A DNA stretch of 64,000 nt from Planctomycetaceae bacterium (GTDB taxonomy: Bacteria > Planctomycetota > Planctomycetia > Pirellulales > Pirellulaceae), in the NCBI GenBank assembly GCA_020638995.1, contig JACKHM010000002.1, positions 1,984,001-2,048,000 on the forward strand. Direction: 5' to 3'. Each line of letters starts with the position of its first letter. The first letter of the stretch is position 1. The position numbers and the translations under genes were made by a program. The notes beneath the pieces are model-generated. The model ran no database searches. It had not been told where the DNA came from and saw only the letters and a list, made by a program, of their open reading frames with translations. Positions 16,654 to 24,926 of this stretch are shown here, in pieces.

Positions 16654-17442
16654 TTACGCCGCGTCTTCGTCGATCAGAAGATGCCTCCGGTCACCTTTCT
16701 GAACACAATACATCTTATGCTCCTTGCCCTTTTGCGTGAAATGAGTTGAGACGTAATGCACATCCTCGTATCCAAAGTCCAAGTCGTACAGTCTCGATAC
16801 GCGACGCATACTGCGATCATCACCGTCAGACACTTTTCGTCGAGGGTTACCTGCAATCATCGCAGACCCATTTGCCATTTCAACAGCCTTCTTGACTGCC
16901 TCGGATTCCTTCGTGCTGTCATCGACTAGCTGAAGGTGCTTGTTAAGCCCGAATTCAACGCCCCAACCACGACGCATCTTTGTTTCGATATACGCGTCCG
17001 TGTTGGTAATCGCGATAGGATCGGAGAAGCGATTGTGGAAGTCATCCGTAGTTGGTCGAGGCTTAGGAGTTTCGACTAAGCGAAGTTGAGGGGCCGTGTA
17101 GCCAAACTTGTTGTCGAGTACGCGTTCGACTACCCAACCAATTGCAGCAGCAAACGCAGTCGCCGCCACCCAGCCGAAAAAGCCGAAGAAGCCGGCTTCG
17201 GCTTCCTCCGTGTCAATACTGAAAGCGCCAACGGCTGCAGCCCCGGCGCACCCGTACTTTAGCAACCTACGCCGGTCAAACTCTGAGTTAAAAAGAGGAC
17301 CGCAAGCCGAGTGAGTCTCAATCACGCCACCATCCGTCCGGTTTGGCAGCACTAACTCATTATCGGGAAGTGATAACAGGTGGCTCCTGCTGCCAAGAGT
17401 CCTAAAAGTGAAGTACGGGTTCAGCGGATTGGAGTTCGACAT
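16654..17442 (-). CDS. Tat-signal membrane protein with shared C-terminal module, 262 aa
   Basis: An unusual late twin-arginine-like signal lies at residues 56-75 (FDRRRLLKYGCAGAAAVGAF), followed by a second hydrophobic stretch at 84-108 (FFGFFGWVAATAFAAAIGWV). Residues 128-257 form the module shared with the gene at 8065: PRPTTDDFHNRF, then NPRRKVSDGDDR, YDLDFGYEDVHYV and DRRHLLID. It is the first gene of the six-gene exported operon. I infer a membrane-anchored display of the module, outside or inside depending on Tat use. AAAGG upstream is a weak ribosome site. Confidence 0.7.
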   Translation of the reverse strand: MSNSNPLNPYFTFRTLGSRSHLLSLPDNELVLPNRTDGGVIETHSACGPLFNSEFDRRRLLKYGCAGAAAVGAFSIDTEEAEAGFFGFFGWVAATAFAAAIGWVVERVLDNKFGYTAPQLRLVETPKPRPTTDDFHNRFSDPIAITNTDAYIETKMRRGWGVEFGLNKHLQLVDDSTKESEAVKKAVEMANGSAMIAGNPRRKVSDGDDRSMRRVSRLYDLDFGYEDVHYVSTHFTQKGKEHKMYCVQKGDRRHLLIDEDAA

Positions 17443-17499
17443 GACTGCCTTTCTGTTGCGCGGTTAGTCAGTGAGAACGAAACGATTCAAACCTGAGCA

Positions 17500-17613
17500 T
17501 CAGGGCATCATGACTGCCCTTAAATCGCGAAACGGCTCGAAGGTGTACATATCCTCAAGCTGCTGTAAGAATTGGTGACATACAATCGATTTGTGTTTTC
17601 GACGCCATTTCAT
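17500..17613 (-). CDS. Small leader-type ORF, 37 aa
   Basis: The frame reads MKWRRKHKSIVCHQF, then LQQLEDMYTFEPFRDL, and ends RAVMMP. AGGAG lies 8 bases before the ATG, one of the best ribosome-binding sites in the window. The stop is 57 bases before the Tat-type gene, so it could be the first gene of the exported operon or a regulatory leader peptide. No family is recognised. Confidence 0.5.
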   Translation of the reverse strand: MKWRRKHKSIVCHQFLQQLEDMYTFEPFRDLRAVMMP

Positions 17614-17867
17614 TAGCCTAGCTCCTGATGGTAGACTCGATTAAGTGACATCTGACTCATACAACGCACGTGGCCACTTGCCTTTGGCTGCTGTAGTCAA
17701 TCTCGTGACAAGTTCTTGGTGTAACAAACCGCACGTTGTCACTCGTGCCTTCTTCACATCCTTTGGGACAAATCCGTAAGCGTTCGACAACATCCTACTA
17801 GCGGAGTTTCTCATCTGACGCGCAACGAAGGCGCAATCTCAAAGATTTTTCCGAGACTGGTGAAGTA

Positions 17868-18962
17868 ATGCCCCGAGCCAACAGCAAATTCATTCGCGAG
17901 CAACGTAAGCGTCTTGGGATGTCTCAACTGGAACTTAGCGTACAGGCAGAAGTAGCGCCGCGTACCGTGCAATTTGCCGAGTCCGGTGAAGACCGAAACT
18001 TGTCAAATCGCACTTTGCGTGCGATCGCAAGTGTTTTCGGCGTTGAATACGAAGATGTTGTGTACCTTGAAGGCGACGGTCAAATAAATGGCGAATTCTC
18101 AGGTGATAAACGTGACGCGTTTCAAGACTGGCCGTGGTCGCTGTCGGATTTCATACAAGGAACGGCTGGACCCGATCAACACGCATTTTGTCAATCGAAC
18201 ACTGATGCAAGAGCCGCAATCCAATCTATGCGGCAGAGTTGGAAAGAGCATTTAGATCGATCCGAAGAAGCCGGCGACCAAAGTGATTTTGCCAAAGCTG
18301 ACGAGCAACTCAATCGTGAGTACGCACAGTACGAGGAACGTTATCTTTCAATATGGCGAGCAAACCAAAACGCCATTCTATTTTCAACGATCGACCAGAC
18401 GCGATCGGGCGTTTGTGTCGTACTCCCGGTCACCAAGACAGCGTACGCCGACGTCCGTTGGGGCAAGGCTTCCTTCATGGATATTGAGGCAACTGCTGTG
18501 GTGCCACAAAGCCAATACTTGATCCTAGACTCTGCAGTCGAGATCCCGTGCGACAACAGTTCGAAGTGGTATGAAGTGACGAATTCGCTTAGTTTCGCGC
18601 TGTTCTACCAAATCGCGCTACTCTCAAAAAACCCGGTTGCCACAGGTTTTCGCATGCTAGGATTCGGAGCTAGCCCGACAAACTTGGCGCGGTTAGGTGG
18701 AATCGGCTTCTCACCCTGCGGAGTTGAGATGCCTGAATACGGATTTCAAGTTTGCGAATTCGGTCTGGAATCGGACAAGCAATCGATCGATGGCGCAAAA
18801 CGAGCACTTACGACACTCCACTACGCGAATATGTTTAAGATTTTCTCCCTGACATCCGTGACTCTCGGCGAAAAACAACGCATGATTCGGCGAGCCCTTC
18901 GACTGTACCAGCGGATCGCGAAGAAGTATGCGAACACGGACCAAGACCATTCTGCCGCTTAG
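17868..18962 (+). CDS. XRE-family transcriptional regulator with large C-terminal domain, 364 aa
   Basis: Residues 5-65 form an XRE/Cro helix-turn-helix (FIREQRKRLGMSQLELSVQA, then PRTVQFAESG, then RTLRAIASVFGV). The remainder is a large alpha/beta domain of unknown type (GVCVVLPVTKTAYADVRWGK, then MDIEATAVVP, and a C-terminal helix with ALRLYQRIAKKY), likely to sense a small molecule or protein. It is divergent from the exported operon across a 250-base gap, so that operon (17613 leftwards) is its most likely target. It is convergent with the adenylate-forming-like gene. Confidence 0.75.
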   Translation: MPRANSKFIREQRKRLGMSQLELSVQAEVAPRTVQFAESGEDRNLSNRTLRAIASVFGVEYEDVVYLEGDGQINGEFSGDKRDAFQDWPWSLSDFIQGTAGPDQHAFCQSNTDARAAIQSMRQSWKEHLDRSEEAGDQSDFAKADEQLNREYAQYEERYLSIWRANQNAILFSTIDQTRSGVCVVLPVTKTAYADVRWGKASFMDIEATAVVPQSQYLILDSAVEIPCDNSSKWYEVTNSLSFALFYQIALLSKNPVATGFRMLGFGASPTNLARLGGIGFSPCGVEMPEYGFQVCEFGLESDKQSIDGAKRALTTLHYANMFKIFSLTSVTLGEKQRMIRRALRLYQRIAKKYANTDQDHSAA

Positions 18963-18991
18963 TCGGTCCATGACTGGCGGTTCCAATGGCA

Positions 18992-19891
18992 TCAATCTCG
19001 GCAGTGAAGTTTCCAGACAGGCTTGGTGGTAAACGAACCTCCGTATCGCCGCCAGAAATTGTGAAACTCAACTTCAGACGGCTCGCCATCCAGCTCGACG
19101 TTACGCCGAACCTGGATGGAAGTTTCTGTCGCCGTTGCGTGCAAATAACCTGTTCTCCGACTCCAGTCGCTATGGCTCCAAGACTCGAGTTCCGCCAGCA
19201 CGTTCGGATGAAGGCGGTCGACTCCGCTCGTTAGCGTCCAAACGTCGCCCGAAACCAATGCATGATCGCCCGTAAGCACCTGAACGCCGGTAGCGGAAGT
19301 GAGTCGAAGCAGGCAGTCATCTCCCACAGTCTCTGCGCTGACTGTCGACGCGACTTTTTTGTAGCATGGTTGTCCCGATTCCGAGCGATCCGTAGCGGCG
19401 AAGCAAGTGTGACCGATTTCGGCAACGCCATAAGAATACAAAAAAACGAGTTCGCACCCACGCGACTTCAACATTTCCCTGATGAAGACCTCGAGAGAAA
19501 GCGGCATGGGATAGCCGCCAACGGCCCAGAGGATTCGCGAGGGAATGTTAAAGTCACTTCTGCAAAACTCCAGGAGAATGTCCGCGCCTGCAAGCGGCTG
19601 CGCCGCGAAAAGGACGGGCCGCGATTCTTGTTCGGCCCAGCGAAATGCGCTTATAGACGTTGGCGCATGTAGATAAGTATCGGCAAGCGGAGCTACACCC
19701 GTCAGACCAAGCGATGCTGGATATGCGCTTATGATTAGCGTACTGGATGTGATGTCTTTCCGAAGGTTCGGAAATGCATCCGTTAGTTGCAGGAGCCGTT
19801 TGCTCTGCCCCACCTCAACGAGTCGGGAACGGTCGGGGTCTGTCGAGCTTGCTCCGGCAGGAAACGACCGTTGTTGGATTGGAAAAGTCAT
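18992..19891 (-). CDS. Adenylate-forming-like protein, 299 aa
   Basis: The segment ILWAVGGYPMPLSLEVFIRE, then FLYSYGVAEIGH and later VQVLTGDHALVSGDVW resembles the A5 to A7 region of adenylate-forming enzymes (phenylacetate-CoA-ligase-like), in which the Y-G-x-x-E motif contacts the acyl-AMP. The ATP-binding TSGTTG loop is not visible and the protein is about half the usual length, so catalysis is uncertain. It starts 1 base after the stop of the gene at 19893, so it is co-translated with that methyltransferase. The start is taken at MTFPIQQRSF, the first methionine past the upstream stop. Confidence 0.55.
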   Translation of the reverse strand: MTFPIQQRSFPAGASSTDPDRSRLVEVGQSKRLLQLTDAFPNLRKDITSSTLIISAYPASLGLTGVAPLADTYLHAPTSISAFRWAEQESRPVLFAAQPLAGADILLEFCRSDFNIPSRILWAVGGYPMPLSLEVFIREMLKSRGCELVFLYSYGVAEIGHTCFAATDRSESGQPCYKKVASTVSAETVGDDCLLRLTSATGVQVLTGDHALVSGDVWTLTSGVDRLHPNVLAELESWSHSDWSRRTGYLHATATETSIQVRRNVELDGEPSEVEFHNFWRRYGGSFTTKPVWKLHCRD

Positions 19892-19892
19892 A

Positions 19893-21305
19893 TCATTTGT
19901 CTCCGTTCTTGCGTGCTGTTCCGTAGAGGATTTCAAACGGCGGCTCCGTGTTGAGCATCTCCAGCCGCCGCTCGTGAGCGAGCGTTCCTTTGACATCCCA
20001 CGACCGAATTCGGAACCACTTGTCAAACAGACGCATCAGCTTTAGAGGCTGCCAGATGGTAGTGGTGATCCACTGTCGGCCATAGGAAAACACGACGCGA
20101 GTAAAGTCCGGCTGTGTTTCGAGTGATGCTTGTTGCCAGCCAAACTCCTCGCGAGCAATTGTTTGAACCGTTGGCAAAGCGTAGGAAGCCGAGGGTATGA
20201 CGAATGCTACGGTGCCCATTGGCTTCAGCAGCGATACAATTTTGGATAGCGAAGCTTCTAGCTCTGCCTCGCTGTGAAGATAGTTCAAGTACCACGATGC
20301 AGAAATGAGATCGAACGCACGACGTTCGTGCTGAAAGTCCTCGAAACTGGAATGCACAAATTCAAATCGATTTCCAAGTCCCTGTTTTCGCGCCGTTTGA
20401 ATCAGTTCCCATGAGCTATCCACTCCAATGACACGATCAGTGAATCGGGAAATAATGCGAGTTGATGTGCCGCAGCCACATGCTACGTCAAGTGCAAGTT
20501 GGCATCGGTCCGTTAGCGACTCATGCAAGGCCAATGAGAGGCAATGATTGACAGCATCGTAATACTCCCGAACATTCCGAGAGTCGCTTTGGTAGACGTC
20601 GTACCCCGTCCACTTGTCGCCTTCTTCACGCGGCTTTTGCTGGAACGTCGAACCAGTCGTAGCATTATTACCAGCTGAAGTTCGCGATAACTCGACGGCT
20701 TGTAGCACATCCGACATCAGCACGGGCGTGTCGACTTCCGTTTCAAACAGATCCTTAAAAAACGATTTGTGCGTCGGGTCGGCCGACAGAATCATCGCAA
20801 CGCTGTCAGTTTCAAGCGTCGGATGAATGAATTCCGCGTCCGGAATCACGACGTAACCGATCCGTCGGAAAGCAGCCAAATTGGACCGTTCGATGTTAAT
20901 GACATCGATCCTGACTCCCGAATGCAGCAGATCTCGCCAAACCGCGCGCACCATCATCCGGAAAGTCTTCATACCGGAGTGGGAACCAGGGCGAATACGG
21001 AACTTACAGATGGAAGCCAACTGCTCGCCGTATCGATCGAATAGCACTGCGGGATAGAACTCTTCACAGTCGATTTTTCCGTCCACGTGCCGAGTTGCCG
21101 TCAACGAGCCAATAGGTTCGCAATTATGAAACAACACATAGTGGGTCGAGTACTCATCGAATTCGTACTGCGGTTGCGATTTGCCTCCATCGCCACGAAC
21201 TTGCAAGACCTTCCCGAATAATTCACTCTCGATCCCGAAATCGGCGACCACGGTCAATTGATTGTCGGCATCTTCACCGACGACTTTTCCACTGTTTGGC
21301 AACAT
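19893..21305 (-). CDS. FeeM-like acyltransferase fused to a methyltransferase, 470 aa
   Basis: Residues about 45-160 resemble the N-acyl amino acid synthase (FeeM/autoinducer-synthase) fold: HYVLFHNCEPIGSLTATRH, then FYPAVLFDRYGEQLASICKF, then VDVINIER-type strand and AAFRRIGYVVIPD. Residues 265-400 are a class I SAM methyltransferase with motif I LALDVACGCGTSTRI and the VIGVDSS strand. AAGGAG 9 bases before the ATG at 21305 fixes the start. Together with the next gene this could make and modify an acylated small molecule. The substrate is unknown. Confidence 0.6.
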   Translation of the reverse strand: MLPNSGKVVGEDADNQLTVVADFGIESELFGKVLQVRGDGGKSQPQYEFDEYSTHYVLFHNCEPIGSLTATRHVDGKIDCEEFYPAVLFDRYGEQLASICKFRIRPGSHSGMKTFRMMVRAVWRDLLHSGVRIDVINIERSNLAAFRRIGYVVIPDAEFIHPTLETDSVAMILSADPTHKSFFKDLFETEVDTPVLMSDVLQAVELSRTSAGNNATTGSTFQQKPREEGDKWTGYDVYQSDSRNVREYYDAVNHCLSLALHESLTDRCQLALDVACGCGTSTRIISRFTDRVIGVDSSWELIQTARKQGLGNRFEFVHSSFEDFQHERRAFDLISASWYLNYLHSEAELEASLSKIVSLLKPMGTVAFVIPSASYALPTVQTIAREEFGWQQASLETQPDFTRVVFSYGRQWITTTIWQPLKLMRLFDKWFRIRSWDVKGTLAHERRLEMLNTEPPFEILYGTARKNGDK

Positions 21306-22020
21306 TTTGCATCGCTCCTTACGGCTACGGCCGCGCTCGGTAGAACCTGTTGTGTTGACCTCATTCACGGACGTGATCCACGCCGGAGAGACGCATACCA
21401 ATGGAAGGGATGAGGCAGCATCGCAACACGGCTACGTGACGGTGTTAGCCAGCGAATGCGTTGAGTCCCGGTTCATCCCTTTCTGCGATCGGTTGGTACT
21501 CAGCCCTATATGCGCTACAAACGAAGTAGCGTTGCGATGGCATGTGTAGCAAATGGTCGCTGCACAAACGAAAAGCTGAAGCTGTTAGATAGTGCCTTCT
21601 GGCATCGTCAGGCATCCGTTGGCAAGCCCGCAGTACCTTCGGAGCTCTGCAATGACGCGCCAACTCAGGACACGCGGGACAGATCGGTTGAGTTCAGCAC
21701 AACGAGTTACCGGCTCGTAATGGTTCGGTGAGAAAGAGCAACGATGGTCGTGCATTTACAGCGATATTGGCAACCAAGTCTTTCGATGGAAATTGGCTGA
21801 ACCTGCGCAAAGCGTTGGCTTGGGTTGTTTATTCGTGGTTTCGTCGCATCGTTCGCCGTGAATATTAAGTTCGATCATCGACTGATAAATCAGTCGATGT
21901 ATCGTCGCTATGGTCGTCACCGGAGCCTCGAATATCTGCTCCCCTCTGGAAAAGAGCAGGTTCGAGTCCGTTAGCATAGCGCCGTACCCACGAACGTCGG
22001 GGAACTCCCATAAAGCGACA
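21306..22020. other. Intergenic region with one strong hairpin
   Basis: No convincing gene is seen in these 715 bases. The ORFs present are short and lack ribosome sites. The clear feature is the hairpin at 21876-21899, listed separately. The region separates the fused acyltransferase/methyltransferase gene from the two genes to the right and must hold its promoter. Confidence 0.5.
21876..21899. terminator. Perfect 11-bp hairpin
   Basis: CATCGACTGAT (21876-21886) pairs with ATCAGTCGATG (21889-21899) around a 2-base loop. It lies about 120 bases past the stop of the minus-strand gene at 22021. It may terminate that transcript or serve as an operator; there is no T-tract. Confidence 0.4.
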
Positions 22021-23229
22021 TCACGTTAACCAGTCTTTCCGCTCTTCTGGATCGTAGCAACATTGGAAGCCAGTAGTGATGGTGTTTCTTAGGTGGCGGC
22101 CAAAGTCTCGATCGAGACCCTCAATCTTGGCAATGGCCGACTCGATGCAACGGTACACACTCTTGCGGACCTTGTCGGTCTCCGGGCTCTTCTTACTTTG
22201 GCTCTCGGCCATGTCGAGGTAGCGGATCAGTTTGGCCTTTCTTTCATTTAATTCTACAGCTTCCGCTGCCTGACCGCGTTGTTCCGCGTTGCAGATGCTT
22301 TCGTCCAACTCGCCAACCAACTCTTTATACCGTTTGATCGCTTGGATGTCGGTGGCATCTCCGATGAGCAATCTGGAGACTTGTTGATCATCTTTGTCAA
22401 AGAGACTCTCGGTCGAAGCGACCTTCGTAAGGTCACGTCCACCCATCAGGTCGACAACGCTCTGTCGTCGCCCAGGACACGACAGAAGCAGTCGGAGATA
22501 GTGAAGACCTTTCAAATCGGGAAGGAAGATTTCGCGTCCTTCAAACACAATCTCCCAGCGACCCTTGTTGAACCGAAAAACATACTGTTCATCGTTGCCG
22601 TCTGCGCCAACGAACTCCTCGGTATCCATTCTTGATGAGCCCCCTGGTTGTATATAGGGGGCGACGTCCTCAATCGCCGATGCGAGCCTCACATACAACA
22701 CCTCATGGATTTTCGTCGCCGTTGAGCAAGAAACCGCCCTCGCCGCTGAACGATTCGTAATACTGTTCACTTCATTCTCGAAACCATGAAGAGAGTCAAT
22801 GCCTCCTTCCAGAATTTGAAGGATGTTGACGACGAGCGAAGTCACCGAATCGTTGTCTACGAGCGGAGCGATCGGTAACACGATGCCGCCCAGGCGGTCT
22901 TTGAGAATTACGACAATAGCTGGTAACTCAAATACGAAACGTGTCCCCTGATCTTGCAAAATGTCGTTTATCGCCAGCACGGCCTGATAGTACATCGATC
23001 GGTCGCGTTGCGGGATCGCGACGACGCTGGTCTGTGAACCGCTAAACGCACCAATAAAACTGTCAATTTCTGACGTCTCCGGCCAGATTGAGGCCAATGT
23101 GTCATGGTTCAGAAAGGGGAAAATAATGTGAGTATCATTGAGCGACTCCAGCTGCCTTTTGAGCTGCTTTCGTACCGATGCCGGGTTCCCTTGCACCGCG
23201 CGTAGCGGCACTAGCTGAGTGAAATACAT
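22021..23229 (-). CDS. Protein with C-terminal domain of STAND/LuxR-type regulators, 402 aa
   Basis: The C-terminal 150 residues show a domain otherwise found at the end of large ATPases and adenylate-cyclase-type signalling proteins: WEIVFEGREIFLPDLKGLHY, LLLSCPGRRQSVVDLMG, then a helical hairpin and CIESAIAKIEGLDRDFGRHL with RNTITTGFQCCYDP. Here it is joined to an N-terminal region with no P-loop (VPLRAVQGNPASVRKQLKRQ, then FPFLNHDTLASIWP). The start at MYFTQLVPLR leaves a 10-base gap to the upstream gene. It is probably a signalling or regulatory protein working with the gene at 23240. Confidence 0.6.
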   Translation of the reverse strand: MYFTQLVPLRAVQGNPASVRKQLKRQLESLNDTHIIFPFLNHDTLASIWPETSEIDSFIGAFSGSQTSVVAIPQRDRSMYYQAVLAINDILQDQGTRFVFELPAIVVILKDRLGGIVLPIAPLVDNDSVTSLVVNILQILEGGIDSLHGFENEVNSITNRSAARAVSCSTATKIHEVLYVRLASAIEDVAPYIQPGGSSRMDTEEFVGADGNDEQYVFRFNKGRWEIVFEGREIFLPDLKGLHYLRLLLSCPGRRQSVVDLMGGRDLTKVASTESLFDKDDQQVSRLLIGDATDIQAIKRYKELVGELDESICNAEQRGQAAEAVELNERKAKLIRYLDMAESQSKKSPETDKVRKSVYRCIESAIAKIEGLDRDFGRHLRNTITTGFQCCYDPEERKDWLT

Positions 23230-23239
23230 TTGGCAATAA

Positions 23240-24559
23240 CTAAATTTGAATGAAACTACCGTTTGCAACCAACGCGATGCGACGTGCGGCCTCACGCCGT
23301 ATTCCCGTGCCCGTTGCTCTATCTCTGTACAGTTCGTGAAGTGTTCGCGCGTAGCGTTCCCAAACGCCGAATGCCAAATCCCAGACACAGCGTGCCTGCG
23401 TGTGTGCTGCAATAGACTTGGACGCTTTAATCGAACGCTGAAATCTTAGTCCGGTGTTCGCCAATAGCTCGAACAAGAACTGATCACTATCGCCCATTGC
23501 CAACTGCTCCTCCACCTTCCATTGTCGGTGAAAGTTCAATATCCCTTCCTGGTGACTTAGCACCGTTTCTAAGCATGTTCCGTTTGCAACGTAGAACACC
23601 ATTTCCGAACAAATCTGAAGTAGATACCACCAGACGTCGGCAAGTAGTTTTTCAGCAGCAGTAGTCTTGCTGCTTGCACTCCGGGACTTGGGCAAGCTGT
23701 AGCGGAGCACGGCAGGATCGACAGAGACATCGGCCGCCATAATTTGCGGGAGTCTTTGAGACTTTCGCGTTCCACCACAATCGTGGTTCGTGTCATCGGG
23801 CGCTCTATCGAGCAGCCTCTTATTCATCCGTAAAATTGTTCCGCGAGAGTAGAAAAAAGCCACCCGTGCAAGTTGTCGAACTAGCTGCGGCGACAGCAGG
23901 TTCGTATGACGAGTAGCCAGTTGCAGTGCGGATACCGGCCGACCGATCGCTTGAACGGTTTGGAGTACTTCCCAAAAGTCCGAGTTGGGCGCGAAGCAGC
24001 AATGATCCATAAGTCTTCCTAGCATCTCATGCTCACGGCATCCGTGCTCATCTAACAACGCCATGCACTCATGTACTCTTTCCGCTTGTAAATCCCATGT
24101 TGTCCCATTGTGTCGCGGGTCAGCGGGAGCCTGCAACAAATACGCAGCTTCGACGATGGGATACGCCCTCCACATAAATCCCAAGCAATGCAAGTTAAAC
24201 CTGATGATAGGCATCGACAGACTTTTACTTGGTACGTCATGGACTAGATGGCGGATACCTCGTAGGTGATGCCATCGAACTAGAGGGTTGACAAACCACA
24301 TCAGTGCTGCAACGCGTGAGTGGCTGACGCAACGGAAATGGTCAAGCTCCTCTGCTAATGTTGCATGAAAGACTTCACTGCTAACGAGCTCTCTGAGAGC
24401 ATCTAGGCGGACCTCTGGTGCGATCGAGCCGTTCGACAATAAAGAGGCAGCGCGAGAATTGATGTCGGCGATCTTCACTGTGGGAACAAATACACCTTTA
24501 AACCCACAGAGCGCTTTGACATTACCTGTATTGTCGCGGCTAGTGAAGTAAATCGACAT
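23240..24559 (-). CDS. Unknown helical protein, 439 aa
   Basis: No family is recognised. The protein is mostly helical (VFHATLAEELDHFRCVSHSR, then ALMWFVNPLVRWHHLRGI and VVEAAYLL-like helices) with HxxxC/H-rich stretches that could bind a metal, but no catalytic signature is certain. The start is taken at MSIYFTSRDN. It is 10 bases before the gene at 22021-23229 and probably co-transcribed with it. The upstream 370 bases should contain the promoter. Confidence 0.55.
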   Translation of the reverse strand: MSIYFTSRDNTGNVKALCGFKGVFVPTVKIADINSRAASLLSNGSIAPEVRLDALRELVSSEVFHATLAEELDHFRCVSHSRVAALMWFVNPLVRWHHLRGIRHLVHDVPSKSLSMPIIRFNLHCLGFMWRAYPIVEAAYLLQAPADPRHNGTTWDLQAERVHECMALLDEHGCREHEMLGRLMDHCCFAPNSDFWEVLQTVQAIGRPVSALQLATRHTNLLSPQLVRQLARVAFFYSRGTILRMNKRLLDRAPDDTNHDCGGTRKSQRLPQIMAADVSVDPAVLRYSLPKSRSASSKTTAAEKLLADVWWYLLQICSEMVFYVANGTCLETVLSHQEGILNFHRQWKVEEQLAMGDSDQFLFELLANTGLRFQRSIKASKSIAAHTQARCVWDLAFGVWERYARTLHELYRDRATGTGIRREAARRIALVANGSFIQI

Positions 24560-24926
24560 GATTTTGACCCAAATGGCATGACAAGGCGTGCTTGGCGATA
24601 CGATTGTCATGCCTATTTTCGTTGAATGACCCAGCCTGCTTATTCTCCAAGTCGGCTGTTAGTTCAAGGGCTTCATTCGGCAAAAGAGACGGGTGTGCCT
24701 CACGATGGATTCCCGGTCCTAGCTCGGCTGAAGTGGCCTTCCTCTCAAATACTTAATTGTCATGCACGTACGCATTAGTGGTACGCATTGTCGCTAATCT
24801 GCAGATTTTGAGCATCTATGATTAGTGCATCGTCCTTAAGCAGCGTGTGATTGTCTACTGTAATGTGAGGTAACACCGTGCAAGCACAAACGAAGTATTC
24901 TCGCGTAGTTTCGGCCCACTAGCTTC
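24560..24926. other. Intergenic region left of the IS element
   Basis: No gene is seen. The region contains two near-identical GTACGCATTAGTG/GTACGCATTGTCG steps (about 24770-24790) and likely carries the promoter of the minus-strand gene ending at 23240. Confidence 0.4.
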
